NCBI GenBank assembly: GCA_964515555.1
Contig: CAZEVY010000007.1
Span: 38,388 to 102,387 of the forward strand
Reading direction: 5' to 3'
Length of the DNA: 64,000 nt
Source: CAZEVY01 sp964515555
GTDB lineage: Bacteria; Acidobacteriota; Terriglobia; Bryobacterales; Bryobacteraceae
The position numbers and the translations under genes were made by a program. Shown here in pieces: positions 26,035 to 35,200 of this stretch (position 1 is its first letter; the number at the start of each line of letters is the position of its first letter). Under the pieces are notes generated by a model. It was not told where the DNA came from and made no database searches. It worked only from the letters and a program-made list of their open reading frames with translations.

Positions 26035-27672
26035 TCACGGTGCGGCGAGGCGGACGTTGATCTCTCCGTTCTGCAAGGTGCCGGGGAATCGGCGGACGAG
26101 CTGGAAGTCCCGTTGTAGCACATGCGCCACGTCGGGATGCATGGATTCGAGCACCGGCTCGAGCGTCGAGATCACCCAGGTGCGCGGGGCGTGCGATCGA
26201 ACCTCCACGAGGTCGGCGGCCTTTTCGACCGCGCCCCAGGCGACCTTGTAGTGGGTGCGATACGCCCAGGTCGCCAGGCCCGCGGTGACGACTTCGTCGC
26301 CGGGCCGGCGATTGGCTTCGACCCATCGCAGCGCGCTTTCGTAGTCCTGCTTGGCGCCGTAGACGCGCGTGAGCGAGACGGCCGACAGCGCTACGAGCAA
26401 CGCGCAGGCGGCGACGCCCCAGCGGTCGCCGGAACGGCCCGCGAGGCGCGCCACGGCGTTGGTCGAGACCATCACCCCGCGCACGGCAATCAGCACGGCG
26501 AATCCCATTACGAAGAAGAAGAACCTGGGCCACAGATGATGGCCCACCGCGATCACGTAGCCGGCGCCGATGGCCGCCGGCAGGAGCGCCAAGCCCACCA
26601 CGGCGGGCGCGGATCGCAGGTAGCTCCAGGCGCCCGCGCCGGCGACCGCGATCGCGATGAGGCCCGCCGCGATGTGCACGAAACCGAGGTGCAGGCCCGA
26701 GACGATCTGCGCCAGGGTCCACAGCGGGTTCTTCCATTCCTCGACCCAACTGATGGTCTGGGCGATGGCGATGCGCATCTGCGGGATCACCAGCGCGTAC
26801 AACTGGAAGGTAATCAGCCCGGCGAGCCCGAAGCCGAGAAAGAAGCCCGCGCGCCCGCGCCTCCAATTGGCGCCGCCCCGAGCGCCGAGCCAAAGCATGT
26901 ACATCACGAAATGTCCGGCGACGAGGAACAGCATGGTCAGGTGCGTGTAGACGCCCAGGGCCGAGGCCGCGGCGTAGACGACCCAACGGCGCGGCGAGGG
27001 GTCGTCGAAGGCACGCAGGAGCAGCCAGCTCGCGAGAATCGTCCAGAACAGGAGGCCCGTGTAGCCGCGCCCGTTCTGGCTGAACCAGACGTGGTGGTAG
27101 GAGAAGGTCAACAGCGCGGCGGAGAGCAGCGCCTCGGCCGGCGTGGTGACGCGCCGCGCGAAAAGGTAGAGCGCGCCGATGGAGGCGACGCCGAAGAGCG
27201 CCGCGGGCAACCGCAGCGTCCAGGTGTGCTCGCCGAAAAGGACGAACGACCAGTGCGCCAGCACCGTGAAGACGAACTGCTGGTTCTCGTTGACGTAGGT
27301 CGTCAGGCATTCGCCCAGCGGGAGCCGGACGTAGTAGAAGACGGCGACGATCTCGTCGTACCAGATGCCGTCGTCAAGGCGGTAGAGGCGCAGGGCGAGC
27401 GCGGCCGCGAGAAGGAGACAGATGCTCCCCTGCGGGAGGCGCCGCCCGGCGGTCTCGCGCCGTGGAGGGGCGTCCCACTGGACAAGCCGCGCCATCAGCC
27501 AGCAGGCGATCGCGCAGGCCGCCAGCCCCGCGCGAAACAGCACCGCGCCGGTCAGCAGCGTTTCGGGGATGTCGGCGAGACCCGGCCGGAACAGACGAAT
27601 CAGCGACGGGGACGGAATCAGCGCCGCGCCCGCGAAAACGACACCGGCGACGGCGAGCCGGCGCGGGGTCAT
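26035..27672 (-). CDS. GT39-type membrane glycosyltransferase (dolichyl-phosphate-mannose type)
   Basis: A 545-residue polytopic protein with about 11-12 hydrophobic helices. The first periplasmic loop has YRLDDGIWYDEIVAVFYYVR, where the acidic pair is the catalytic site of PMT/ArnT-like GT-C enzymes, followed by a second acidic patch (NENQQFVFTVLAHWSFVLFG). It probably transfers a sugar from a polyprenyl-phosphate donor in the periplasm. It starts at ATG 27672, overlapping the epimerase stop. Acceptor unknown. Confidence 0.8.
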   Translation of the reverse strand: MTPRRLAVAGVVFAGAALIPSPSLIRLFRPGLADIPETLLTGAVLFRAGLAACAIACWLMARLVQWDAPPRRETAGRRLPQGSICLLLAAALALRLYRLDDGIWYDEIVAVFYYVRLPLGECLTTYVNENQQFVFTVLAHWSFVLFGEHTWTLRLPAALFGVASIGALYLFARRVTTPAEALLSAALLTFSYHHVWFSQNGRGYTGLLFWTILASWLLLRAFDDPSPRRWVVYAAASALGVYTHLTMLFLVAGHFVMYMLWLGARGGANWRRGRAGFFLGFGLAGLITFQLYALVIPQMRIAIAQTISWVEEWKNPLWTLAQIVSGLHLGFVHIAAGLIAIAVAGAGAWSYLRSAPAVVGLALLPAAIGAGYVIAVGHHLWPRFFFFVMGFAVLIAVRGVMVSTNAVARLAGRSGDRWGVAACALLVALSAVSLTRVYGAKQDYESALRWVEANRRPGDEVVTAGLATWAYRTHYKVAWGAVEKAADLVEVRSHAPRTWVISTLEPVLESMHPDVAHVLQRDFQLVRRFPGTLQNGEINVRLAAP

Positions 27673-28634
27673 GTCTTCGCCCGGAACCAGTCGATGGTGT
27701 CGCGCAGCATGGTATCGAGGTCGTACAGGGGCCGGTAGCCGGTGCGCGCGACGACCTTCGATATGTCCGGCACGCGCCGCTCCATGTCCTCGAAGCCTTC
27801 GTCGTAGGCCTGGTCGTACGGAACGTATCGGATCTCGGATGCCGAGCCGGTCAGCCGGATTACGGTGCGCGCCAGCTCCTCGATGGTCACCTCGGTCGGA
27901 TTGCCGAGATTGAAAACCTCGCCGACGGCCGGCTCCGATTCCATCAGCCGGACCATCCACTCCACCACGTCGCGCACGTAGGTGAAGCAGCGGCGTTGTT
28001 GGCCGGTGCCGAACACCGATACCGGCTGGCCTTCGATGGCCTGGGCGATGAAGCGCGGCACTACCATTCCATAGCGTCCGCTCTGGCGCGGTCCGATGGT
28101 GTTGAACAACCGCGCAACCACCGTCGGCACGCGATGCTCGCGCCAGTAGGCCAGCGCCATGAACTCGTCGGCCAGTTTACTGGTGGCGTAGCTCCAGCGG
28201 GCGCGGCTGGACGGCCCGAGGACGACGTCGCCGTCCTCCTGGAAGGGCACGGCGACGCTCTTGCCGTAAACCTCCGACGTCGAAGCCACCAGCACCTTGC
28301 AGCGCTTGCGTGTGGCCGCCTCCAGCACCGCTTCCGTGCCGCCGATGTTGTTGGAGATGGTGCGGACCGGGCTTTGGATGATGTTGAAGACGCCGACGGT
28401 GGCCGCCAGGTGGAACACGCCGTCGGCGCGGTCCACCAGGCTCGCAGCGGCGCCGTCGCTGGCGACGCTGTCGTTAACGAACTCCAGGCGGTCCGGCGCG
28501 ATGTGGGCGAGATTGACGGCGTCGCCGCTCGATAGGTCGTCCAGGACAATCGCGCGGTGGCCGCGGGCGACGAGCCCTTCCACCAGGTGCGATCCGACGA
28601 ACCCAGCGCCGCCGGTGACGAGATAGCAGGGCAT
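27669..28634 (-). CDS. NAD-dependent sugar epimerase/dehydratase (extended SDR)
   Basis: A 321-residue extended short-chain dehydrogenase. The Gly motif is TGGAGFVGSHLVEGL, the active site is STSEVYGKS ... YATSK, and the sugar-binding region includes ARLFNTIGPRQSGRYGMVVP and RCFTYVRDVV. The pattern is close to UDP-glucuronate decarboxylase and dTDP-glucose dehydratase/UDP-glucose epimerase relatives. It supplies a modified nucleotide sugar for the surrounding transferases. It is 7 bp after the GT4 gene and overlaps GT39 by 4 bp. Confidence 0.88.
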   Translation of the reverse strand: MPCYLVTGGAGFVGSHLVEGLVARGHRAIVLDDLSSGDAVNLAHIAPDRLEFVNDSVASDGAAASLVDRADGVFHLAATVGVFNIIQSPVRTISNNIGGTEAVLEAATRKRCKVLVASTSEVYGKSVAVPFQEDGDVVLGPSSRARWSYATSKLADEFMALAYWREHRVPTVVARLFNTIGPRQSGRYGMVVPRFIAQAIEGQPVSVFGTGQQRRCFTYVRDVVEWMVRLMESEPAVGEVFNLGNPTEVTIEELARTVIRLTGSASEIRYVPYDQAYDEGFEDMERRVPDISKVVARTGYRPLYDLDTMLRDTIDWFRAKT

Positions 28635-28641
28635 CAGTCCA

Positions 28642-29940
28642 TCAGCTCGCCGCGGGCACGGAGGCGTGATGCTCGGACGGATGCCCGGAGGGCTCCTCCC
28701 AGGGCGCCGATCCGAAGCGTTCGACGGCGGCGCGCCGCAGATGGTCGAAATAGAGGTTCATGTGCGCGTCCCGGGTCCACAGGCGCTTGTACGCTTCCTC
28801 TCCGCTTTGTCCGAGATCCCGGCGGAGATCCCCCGATTTCCCGATGGTCGCGATCGCCTCTCGCAGCTCGCGCGGCGTGCGGTACAACAGGCCGCCGCCG
28901 CTGTCGCGGACCACCTCGCCCAGCGCGCCCAGATCGTGCACGATCACGGGCGTCCTTTGCAGAAAGGCCTCGATACAGACGATTCCGAACGTCTCATAGG
29001 TGACCGACGGCACCAGGCACGCGAGCGCGTGACGATAGAGGGTCGCCAGGCGGTCCTGCGGCTGTGCGCCGAGAAAGTGAATCCGCGGATTGCCGGCGGC
29101 GCGGCGGCGGAGATCGTCGCCATGCAGGCCCGACCCGGCCACCAGGAGGTCGTACTCCTCGACGTCCTTCCACAGGTCGATGAGGACCTGAAGTCCCTTG
29201 ATCACCTCCAGGCGTCCGACGAACAGGAAATACGGTCGCGGGTGAGGGCGTTCCGGCGCGGCCAGGTTCACCGGGGGCCGCGGCACGAAGTAGGGCAACA
29301 CGGCCATGGGACGGCGGAAGCCGCGGCTGGCGTGCATCTCCACCGTGAAGCGGCTGGGGGCCAGAAACAAGTCGACGTGCCGCGCGGATCGCTCCAGCAA
29401 CCCGGTCCAGCGCCAGGGCTGCGGCGGGCGCATTCCGCGAACGCAGCAGGAAACGCAGTCGGGTTTTTCGCAAGGGCGACGGTTGTACTTCCACAGCACG
29501 TGCATCGGGCAGACCAGCCAGTGCTCGTGGGCGGTGTAGACCTTCAGGGCGGGGCCTTGACGGGATTCCATCGCGAGCGTGGCGGCGCCCAGGAGCGACA
29601 TGTTGTGGTAGTGGATGACGTCCCAGCGCTCGCTGTCGAGAATTCTTTGAATCTCGCGCCGCTTGACCCCGGGCTGTCCGGTCTGGTGGGTGACTAGCGG
29701 CGAAAGCCAACCGGAGCCGGTGCGCAGCGGCCAGGTCCTCACGTTGGGGTGTGAGGCGAACTCGATCTCCGGCGGCGCCGGGTGCAGCAGGTTGTAGCTG
29801 TCGACGCAATGCACGACACCGACCTGGTGCCCCATCTCCCCGAGCTCGTGGCAGAGCCGGTAGAGGTACACGGCGTCCCCGCCGAAGCTCTGCGGCGGGT
29901 AGAACGTCGTCAGGTGAAGGAACCGAAGGGGCCGCATCAT
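28642..29940 (-). CDS. Family 4 glycosyltransferase
   Basis: A 432-residue GT-B protein. The N-lobe has FLHLTTFYPPQSFGGDAVYL and the acceptor-site HYHNMSLLG, and the C-lobe has YFLFVGRLEVIKGLQVLIDL plus the nucleotide-sugar EX7E-type motif near SVTYETFGIVCIEAFLQR. A Cys cluster (CPM, CEKPDCVSCC) near residue 160-180 may bind a metal. It starts at ATG 29940, overlapping the preceding GT4 gene's stop (ATGA); a second ATG lies at 29937. The C-terminal 25 residues are poorly ordered. Confidence 0.87.
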   Translation of the reverse strand: MMRPLRFLHLTTFYPPQSFGGDAVYLYRLCHELGEMGHQVGVVHCVDSYNLLHPAPPEIEFASHPNVRTWPLRTGSGWLSPLVTHQTGQPGVKRREIQRILDSERWDVIHYHNMSLLGAATLAMESRQGPALKVYTAHEHWLVCPMHVLWKYNRRPCEKPDCVSCCVRGMRPPQPWRWTGLLERSARHVDLFLAPSRFTVEMHASRGFRRPMAVLPYFVPRPPVNLAAPERPHPRPYFLFVGRLEVIKGLQVLIDLWKDVEEYDLLVAGSGLHGDDLRRRAAGNPRIHFLGAQPQDRLATLYRHALACLVPSVTYETFGIVCIEAFLQRTPVIVHDLGALGEVVRDSGGGLLYRTPRELREAIATIGKSGDLRRDLGQSGEEAYKRLWTRDAHMNLYFDHLRRAAVERFGSAPWEEPSGHPSEHHASVPAAS

Positions 29941-31109
29941 CGATGGGACAGATCTTCCATGTGGTACAGCAGTTGCCGCGCGGCATTCTCCCAGGACAGG
30001 CGGCCAGCCGCCTCCAGCCCCGCAGCGCTCAGCCGAGCCCGCTCGATATCCGATGCTATCACACGCTCCAGGGCGGCCTCCAGGGAACGCGGATCCTCGG
30101 GATCGACGATAAGGCTCCCATCCCCCAGGATCTCCGGTATCGGACTGGCCGAAGTGGCGATTACCGGGCAGCCGCAGCAGGCGGCCTCGATAGCGGGCAG
30201 GCCGAAGCCCTCCATCAACGAGGGCAACACCAGCACGGTCGCCAGGTTCAGAAGAATCACCAGGTCCTCGTCGGGAAGATACCCGCTGAATACGACGCGC
30301 GAATCGAGGCCGGCGGAGGTCACCATGCGGTGGAGAAGGTCGGCTTCCGAGAGGAACGCGTCGCCCCGGGGGTCGCCGACCAGCCACAATACGACGTCCT
30401 CGAAATGCGACCGGCGGGCCAGCCGGCCGAACGTTTCTATGAGCTGCGGCAGGTTCTTATGCGGGCTGAAGCCGCCCACGTAAACCACGGTTCGGCGGGC
30501 GGGATCGAAGCCCAGGCTCCGGAGCCGCCCGGTCGGCGCCGGGTTCGGGATCCGGCGGAAGGTCGCGTCCGCGGCCTCCTCGACGACGCGGATGCGGTCG
30601 GGGTCCAGGCCGAAGCATCGCCGGATGCCGCGCCTGGCGAACTCGGATACCGTGAGTACCCGATCGCACTGTCCGATCCCGCTGAGCACCTTGAGGCGCC
30701 ACCAGAACCGCGACACCGCACCCGGGATCGTCAGCTGCGGATAGGTTTCCGGAATCACGTCGTGGATTATGACGATCTTGCGCGCCCGGCTGACGACCGG
30801 AAGGTAGGTGTAGACGGTCGGGAAGATCAGCAGGTCGATAGTGGGATCGGCCAGAGCGCGGCTCATGCGCCACGCGTCGGAGAGAGAGCGGCGCCCGGCG
30901 AACGAGGCCGATTCCACGGCAGCCCGCCCGGCCTCCACGAGGCGACGCCCGGCGCCGACGGGCAGCAGGTGGCAGGCCTCGCGAGAATCGACGAAGAAGG
31001 TGTAGCGGTTGGCCGGGTCGCATTTGAGCAGCGCCTCCAACAGCGAACGCGCGTGCCTTCCATAGCCTCGGCGGTTCAGCCAGCAACAGGCGTCGACGCC
31101 GACGTGCAT
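29937..31109 (-). CDS. Family 4 glycosyltransferase (mannosyltransferase-like)
   Basis: A 390-residue GT-B protein. Start ATG 31109 gives MHVGVDACCWLNRRGYGRHA. Later blocks are VIIHDVIPETYPQLT, VLTVSEFARRGIRRCF, VVYVGGFSPHKNLPQLIETF and PSLMEGFGLPAIEAACCGCP, with the GT4 EX7E motif. It adds a sugar from a nucleotide donor to the growing glycan. It follows the FAD enzyme by 2 bp. The two GT4 genes are clearly different in sequence, so they likely do sequential steps. Confidence 0.9.
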   Translation of the reverse strand: MHVGVDACCWLNRRGYGRHARSLLEALLKCDPANRYTFFVDSREACHLLPVGAGRRLVEAGRAAVESASFAGRRSLSDAWRMSRALADPTIDLLIFPTVYTYLPVVSRARKIVIIHDVIPETYPQLTIPGAVSRFWWRLKVLSGIGQCDRVLTVSEFARRGIRRCFGLDPDRIRVVEEAADATFRRIPNPAPTGRLRSLGFDPARRTVVYVGGFSPHKNLPQLIETFGRLARRSHFEDVVLWLVGDPRGDAFLSEADLLHRMVTSAGLDSRVVFSGYLPDEDLVILLNLATVLVLPSLMEGFGLPAIEAACCGCPVIATSASPIPEILGDGSLIVDPEDPRSLEAALERVIASDIERARLSAAGLEAAGRLSWENAARQLLYHMEDLSHR

Positions 31110-31111
31110 GG

Positions 31112-32506
31112 TCAATCCTCGACCACGTTGGATTCGAACGCGCGCCGCCGGTCGCTCCATCGCCGCCGGTCGACCGCGCCGTCCGGCGCAACGCATTCGG
31201 CAGCGGCATAGGCCATGGCGAGGGTATGGTGCGTGTTGTCGTGAACGAACAGTCCCTGCCTCCCCAACGAAAGGACGCCGGTCACCTCCGCCAGCCAACC
31301 GTCGAGGCGATCGAAGTGGCGCCGGTAGTCGAGCGCATATACAGGATATGCCTGCGCCAGGCGACGCGTCGCGATCTCGGCCACGGGTGCGCGGATTGGA
31401 ACGCCGGCCCGCTCCAGGTCACCGGCGACCAGCTTGCCGAGGTCCTGGTCGGAGGCGCGCCACCAAGAGTCTTCCACCGAGCAGGGAAGCTCGGCGCACA
31501 GCACCGTGCGGTCGCGCGGGCCTTCGAGGCTGTAGTTCTTGGGCTCCGAGAGGCGCGTGATGTGAACGTCGGCGCCGGGGAAGTAATGGGCGTCGAACTC
31601 GGTGAATCGCGGGGCGTCGAGCGCCAGGTAAACCAGGATCATGGCGCGATATCGCAGCGCCGCGGCGGCGGCCAGCACCTCCCCGGGAGGCGGCGGATCG
31701 AGCAGCCGGACCAGGGCGGGAATCGGAATGGTCGACAGCACCAGACGCGTGTCGATACGCGACTCGACGCCACCGGCGGCGAATCGAACTCCACCGGCCT
31801 CCACGCGCCGCACGTCGGCCTCGAATAGAATGCGTGTCCCCGCCTCCCGTGCCACGCGCTGGTAGCCGTCGCCGATCTGTCCGTAGCCCTGTCGGGGATA
31901 AAAGAACCGCCCGGCGCCGCGCGGCTTGAATCCGGGTTCCGCGGCCAGCACCTGGCGGGCGATTTTGGCGAGGCTCGAGGCGCCGACGCGGCGGCGGGCC
32001 TGCTCGGCGTCCAGCGCCTCCGGCTCCATGCCCCAGATCTTGCGCGCGTAGGGGAAATAGAAATCGCGGCAGATGGTTCGGCCCAGTCCGCGCTCGAGCA
32101 GCGAGGCGAACGACTCGGGAGCGCCGCCGGCCGGCCGGCGGAGGCGATCGGCCAGCACACCGGCGACGAACGAGGGCGGGGCATGTAAGGCCAGGTCGGC
32201 GGGCTTCAGGGGAAAATGCAGCCAGCGCCCGCGCAGGCGGATGCGCCCGTGGCGCGGGCGATCGAGGAGATCGGCGCCGAGCATGCCGCGGATGTCCGAG
32301 AGAATCCCGGGGGCGCAAGCCGGGTGCAGGCGGTGCGATCCGTAATCGACGCGCTGACCGGCGAACTCGAAGCTGCCGGCGTTGCCGCCCGCCACGGAGT
32401 TGCGCTCCAGCAGGGTTACATCGAAGGATCGGCGCGTGGCGAGCTTCCAGGCGAGTCCGAGTCCGGCGGGCCCAGCGCCGAGAATCGCCACCGGAACCTG
32501 GATCAA
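31112..32506 (-). CDS. FAD-dependent oxidoreductase (amine-oxidase/UGM-like)
   Basis: A 464-residue protein starting at TTG 32506, which overlaps the upstream stop. The dinucleotide motif VAILGAGPAGLGLAWKLA is followed by LLERNSVAGGNAGSFEFAGQ and VDYGSHRLHP, as in protoporphyrinogen-oxidase and UDP-galactopyranose-mutase relatives. The C-terminal FAD motif (LGRQGLFVHDNTHHTLAMAY) is present. In glycan clusters such proteins isomerise or oxidise sugars. The exact reaction is not predictable. Confidence 0.8.
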   Translation of the reverse strand: MIQVPVAILGAGPAGLGLAWKLATRRSFDVTLLERNSVAGGNAGSFEFAGQRVDYGSHRLHPACAPGILSDIRGMLGADLLDRPRHGRIRLRGRWLHFPLKPADLALHAPPSFVAGVLADRLRRPAGGAPESFASLLERGLGRTICRDFYFPYARKIWGMEPEALDAEQARRRVGASSLAKIARQVLAAEPGFKPRGAGRFFYPRQGYGQIGDGYQRVAREAGTRILFEADVRRVEAGGVRFAAGGVESRIDTRLVLSTIPIPALVRLLDPPPPGEVLAAAAALRYRAMILVYLALDAPRFTEFDAHYFPGADVHITRLSEPKNYSLEGPRDRTVLCAELPCSVEDSWWRASDQDLGKLVAGDLERAGVPIRAPVAEIATRRLAQAYPVYALDYRRHFDRLDGWLAEVTGVLSLGRQGLFVHDNTHHTLAMAYAAAECVAPDGAVDRRRWSDRRRAFESNVVED

Positions 32507-33678
32507 AACGCCTGTTCCAGGTCGGCGAGGACGTCTTCGGCGGCCTCGATACCCAGCGACAGCCTTACCAGGTTGTCGCGGATTCCCATCCTCTCGCGCT
32601 GCTTGGGGGCGATGTCGCGGTGCGAGCTCATCGCCGGGTACAGCATCATGGTGTGAACGTCGCCGAGCGAAGTCGCGCGCACCACCAGCTTCAGCCGGTC
32701 CATGAACCGGAAGACTTCGGTGCGTCCCGCATCTTTCAACTCAAACGAGACGATGGCGCCGTACATTCCGGCCGGCAGCAGCTTACGGATGGTGGCGGCG
32801 TCCGGATGCGCTGGGTCGGCCGGGAAGTAAACGCGCTCCACAGACGGGTGCGACGCCAGCCATGTCGCCACGCGGCAGGCGTTGGCGCACTGGCGCTCGA
32901 CGCGCAATGCGAAGGTCTTGACGCCGCGCATCGTCAAGTAGCTCTCGAAGGGTCCCAGCACCGGCCCGAAGATCCGTGAATAGGCCCGCAGCGGCTCGTA
33001 ATGCGCTTCGTCGCTCACGACGATTCCGCCGAGCACGTCGCCGTGCCCGGCCAGGTACTTGGTCACGCTGTGGACCGACATGTGCGCGCCGCGCTCGAGC
33101 GGGCGCACCAGCAGCGGCGTCGCAAAAGTGTTGTCGACCACCAGGGCGGCGCCCGCCGCACGCGCCAGCTCCGCGATACGATCCATATCGGCGACGCGCA
33201 GCAGCGGATTGGACACGGTCTCCATCAAAAGGGCGCCGGGGCGAGTCTCGGCGACCGCGGCTTCCAGGGCCGCGAGGTTGCAGAAATCGACAAAGCGCGC
33301 CTCGACGCCGAGCGGCTCGAGCACGGTGGTCAGCAACCGGATGGTGGCGCCGTAGAGCGCGTTGGAGGCGATCACCGACTTGTGCCGGTCGGCGAGCGCC
33401 GCCAGCAGTGCGATGTGCAGGGCCGACATTCCCGAGCCGCACGCCAGGGCGCCGCGTCCGCCTTCGAGCGTCGCCACGAGCTCTTCGAGGGCGCTGGTAG
33501 TGGGATTGTCGTAGCGCGAGTAGCAATAGCCGGGGTCTTCCTGAGCGAAGACCCGGTCGAGATCTTCCATGCGCTCGTAGAAAAAACTCGCGGCGTTATA
33601 GATGGGCGTGGCCACCGGCACCGCGGCGGCGGGCTTCCGGCGGTCGCCCGCGTGGACGGCCTGTGTGTGGATCTTCAT
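32503..33678 (-). CDS. Cystathionine gamma-synthase-family PLP enzyme
   Basis: A 391-residue type I PLP enzyme of the MetB/MetC/MetZ family. Motifs include YNAASFFYERMEDLDRVFAQ, CYSRYDNPTTSALEELVATL, the GSGMSALHIAL phosphate loop, and the PLP lysine in SVTKYLAGHGDVLGG. It should act on O-activated homoserine or on sulfur amino acids; gamma-synthase, gamma-lyase or homocysteine synthase cannot be told apart here. It overlaps cysS by 4 bp, so cysteine charging and sulfur amino acid metabolism are coupled at the head of the glycan block. Confidence 0.88.
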   Translation of the reverse strand: MKIHTQAVHAGDRRKPAAAVPVATPIYNAASFFYERMEDLDRVFAQEDPGYCYSRYDNPTTSALEELVATLEGGRGALACGSGMSALHIALLAALADRHKSVIASNALYGATIRLLTTVLEPLGVEARFVDFCNLAALEAAVAETRPGALLMETVSNPLLRVADMDRIAELARAAGAALVVDNTFATPLLVRPLERGAHMSVHSVTKYLAGHGDVLGGIVVSDEAHYEPLRAYSRIFGPVLGPFESYLTMRGVKTFALRVERQCANACRVATWLASHPSVERVYFPADPAHPDAATIRKLLPAGMYGAIVSFELKDAGRTEVFRFMDRLKLVVRATSLGDVHTMMLYPAMSSHRDIAPKQRERMGIRDNLVRLSLGIEAAEDVLADLEQAF

Positions 33679-35078
33679 GACTTCCGCTTCCAGCGGACTC
33701 CTTCCCGCGTGTCCTCCAGCACGACACCTTTTTCCAAGAGCTCGGTCCTGACGGCATCGGCGCGAGCGAAATCGCGCGATTTCTTGGCGTCGGCGCGCGC
33801 GGCGACCAGCGCCTCCACCTCGGCGTCGGAGATCGCGGCCGCGGATGCCGACGTCCGGGCGACGTCGAATATGGCGTCGAAGTGCGCCAGCAGGCCGCGG
33901 GCGGGGGCGGCGTTTCCGGAGCGGAATTCGCCGGCGTCCATGGCGGTGTTGGCGTCGCGCACGTACTCGAAGATCGCGCCCAGGGCCTCGGCGGTGTTCA
34001 AGTCGTCGTCCATGGCATCGTCGAACGACTGCGCCGCTCGCGCCGTCCGTTCGAGCATAGCGTCGTTGGAGCCGTCGGGAAGCCTGGCTGTCTCGAGGCG
34101 ATGCTGGAAGTTGCGCAGCCGGTCGAGCGCCGTGGCGGCGGCGCGGAGGCCGTCGAGCGTGAAGTTCAGCTTCTTGCGGTAATGCGCCGAAGCGAGCAGA
34201 TAGCGCACCGCTTCGGGGGCGTGGCCCTGCGCGGTGAGGTCGCGCAAGGTGTAGAAATTGCCCAGCGACTTGGCCATTTTCTGGCCCTCGACGACGAGGT
34301 GCTCGGCGTGCAGCCACAGCTTCACAAACGGCTTGCCGCTGAGCGCCTCCGACTGTGCGATTTCGTTCTCGTGGTGCGGAAACGCCAGGTCGACACCGCC
34401 GGTGTGGATGTCGAGGGTCTCGCCGAGGTACTTCATCGCCATGACGGAGCACTCGATGTGCCAGCCGGGGCGACCGGGTCCGAAAGGCCCGTCCCAATAT
34501 GGCTCGCCGTCCTTGCGCGACTTCCAGAGGACGAAGTCGCGGGCGTCGGCCTTCTCGTACTCGTCGACGTCGACGCGGGCGCCGGCGCGGATGCCGTCGA
34601 CGTCGAGGCGCGAGAGCCTGCCGTAACCGGGAAACTGCGCGATGCGGTAGTAGATGGAGCCCTCGCTCTCGTAGGTAAAGCCCTTGCCGGCGAGCTTGCC
34701 GATGGCGTCCAGCATCTCCGGGATATGCTCGGTGGCCCGCACCATGCGTTCGGGCGGCTCCAGTCGCAGGGCGGCGGCGTCTTCGAGGAAGGCCTTCTCG
34801 TAGACCTCGGTGTATTCGCGCAACCCCTTGCCCTGGTGCATGGCTCCGCGGATGATCTTGTCCTCGACGTCGGTGATGTTCATCACGTGGTCGAGCCGGT
34901 AGCCGCGATAGCGCAGCCATCGGCGGAGCAGGTCCTGGAAGGTGAAGGTGCGCAGGTTGCCGATGTGGACGTAGTGGTAAACGGTAGGGCCGCAGGTGTA
35001 CATGCGCACGTTGGGAGCGTCGACGGGGGCGAACGGCTCGACTTCGCGCGAGAGGGTGTTGTAGAAACGGAGCGGCAT
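33675..35078 (-). CDS. cysS: Cysteinyl-tRNA synthetase
   Basis: A 467-residue class Ia synthetase. The HIGH-type motif is VYHYVHIGNLRTFTFQDLLR with the zinc-site CGPT before it; the second zinc region is GRPGWHIECSVMAMKYLG and the KMSKS-type loop is KMAKSLGNF. A DALR-like C-terminal helix bundle follows, so this is a complete enzyme (E. coli is 461). It charges tRNA-Cys in the cytoplasm. It is the first gene of the ten-gene minus-strand block; 122 bp separate it from the TPR/haem gene upstream. Confidence 0.96.
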   Translation of the reverse strand: MPLRFYNTLSREVEPFAPVDAPNVRMYTCGPTVYHYVHIGNLRTFTFQDLLRRWLRYRGYRLDHVMNITDVEDKIIRGAMHQGKGLREYTEVYEKAFLEDAAALRLEPPERMVRATEHIPEMLDAIGKLAGKGFTYESEGSIYYRIAQFPGYGRLSRLDVDGIRAGARVDVDEYEKADARDFVLWKSRKDGEPYWDGPFGPGRPGWHIECSVMAMKYLGETLDIHTGGVDLAFPHHENEIAQSEALSGKPFVKLWLHAEHLVVEGQKMAKSLGNFYTLRDLTAQGHAPEAVRYLLASAHYRKKLNFTLDGLRAAATALDRLRNFQHRLETARLPDGSNDAMLERTARAAQSFDDAMDDDLNTAEALGAIFEYVRDANTAMDAGEFRSGNAAPARGLLAHFDAIFDVARTSASAAAISDAEVEALVAARADAKKSRDFARADAVRTELLEKGVVLEDTREGVRWKRKS

Positions 35079-35200
35079 CGGCGACGCTTCTCAATATCGT
35101 AGCGGATTCGGCGCGGCGGGCCGGAATCGGCTCGTGAGGCGAGCGCCCGGCGAAGGCGCCGGTGCGGCGGAGCCGATGCTACGAAGCCGGTCGAAGTGGG

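Noticed and set aside
33675..35078. CysS as an MshC-like cysteine:sugar ligase for mycothiol
   Set aside because: The protein is full length with KMAKSLGN and the C-terminal helix domain; MshC lacks that domain. No MshB-like deacetylase or MshD is nearby.
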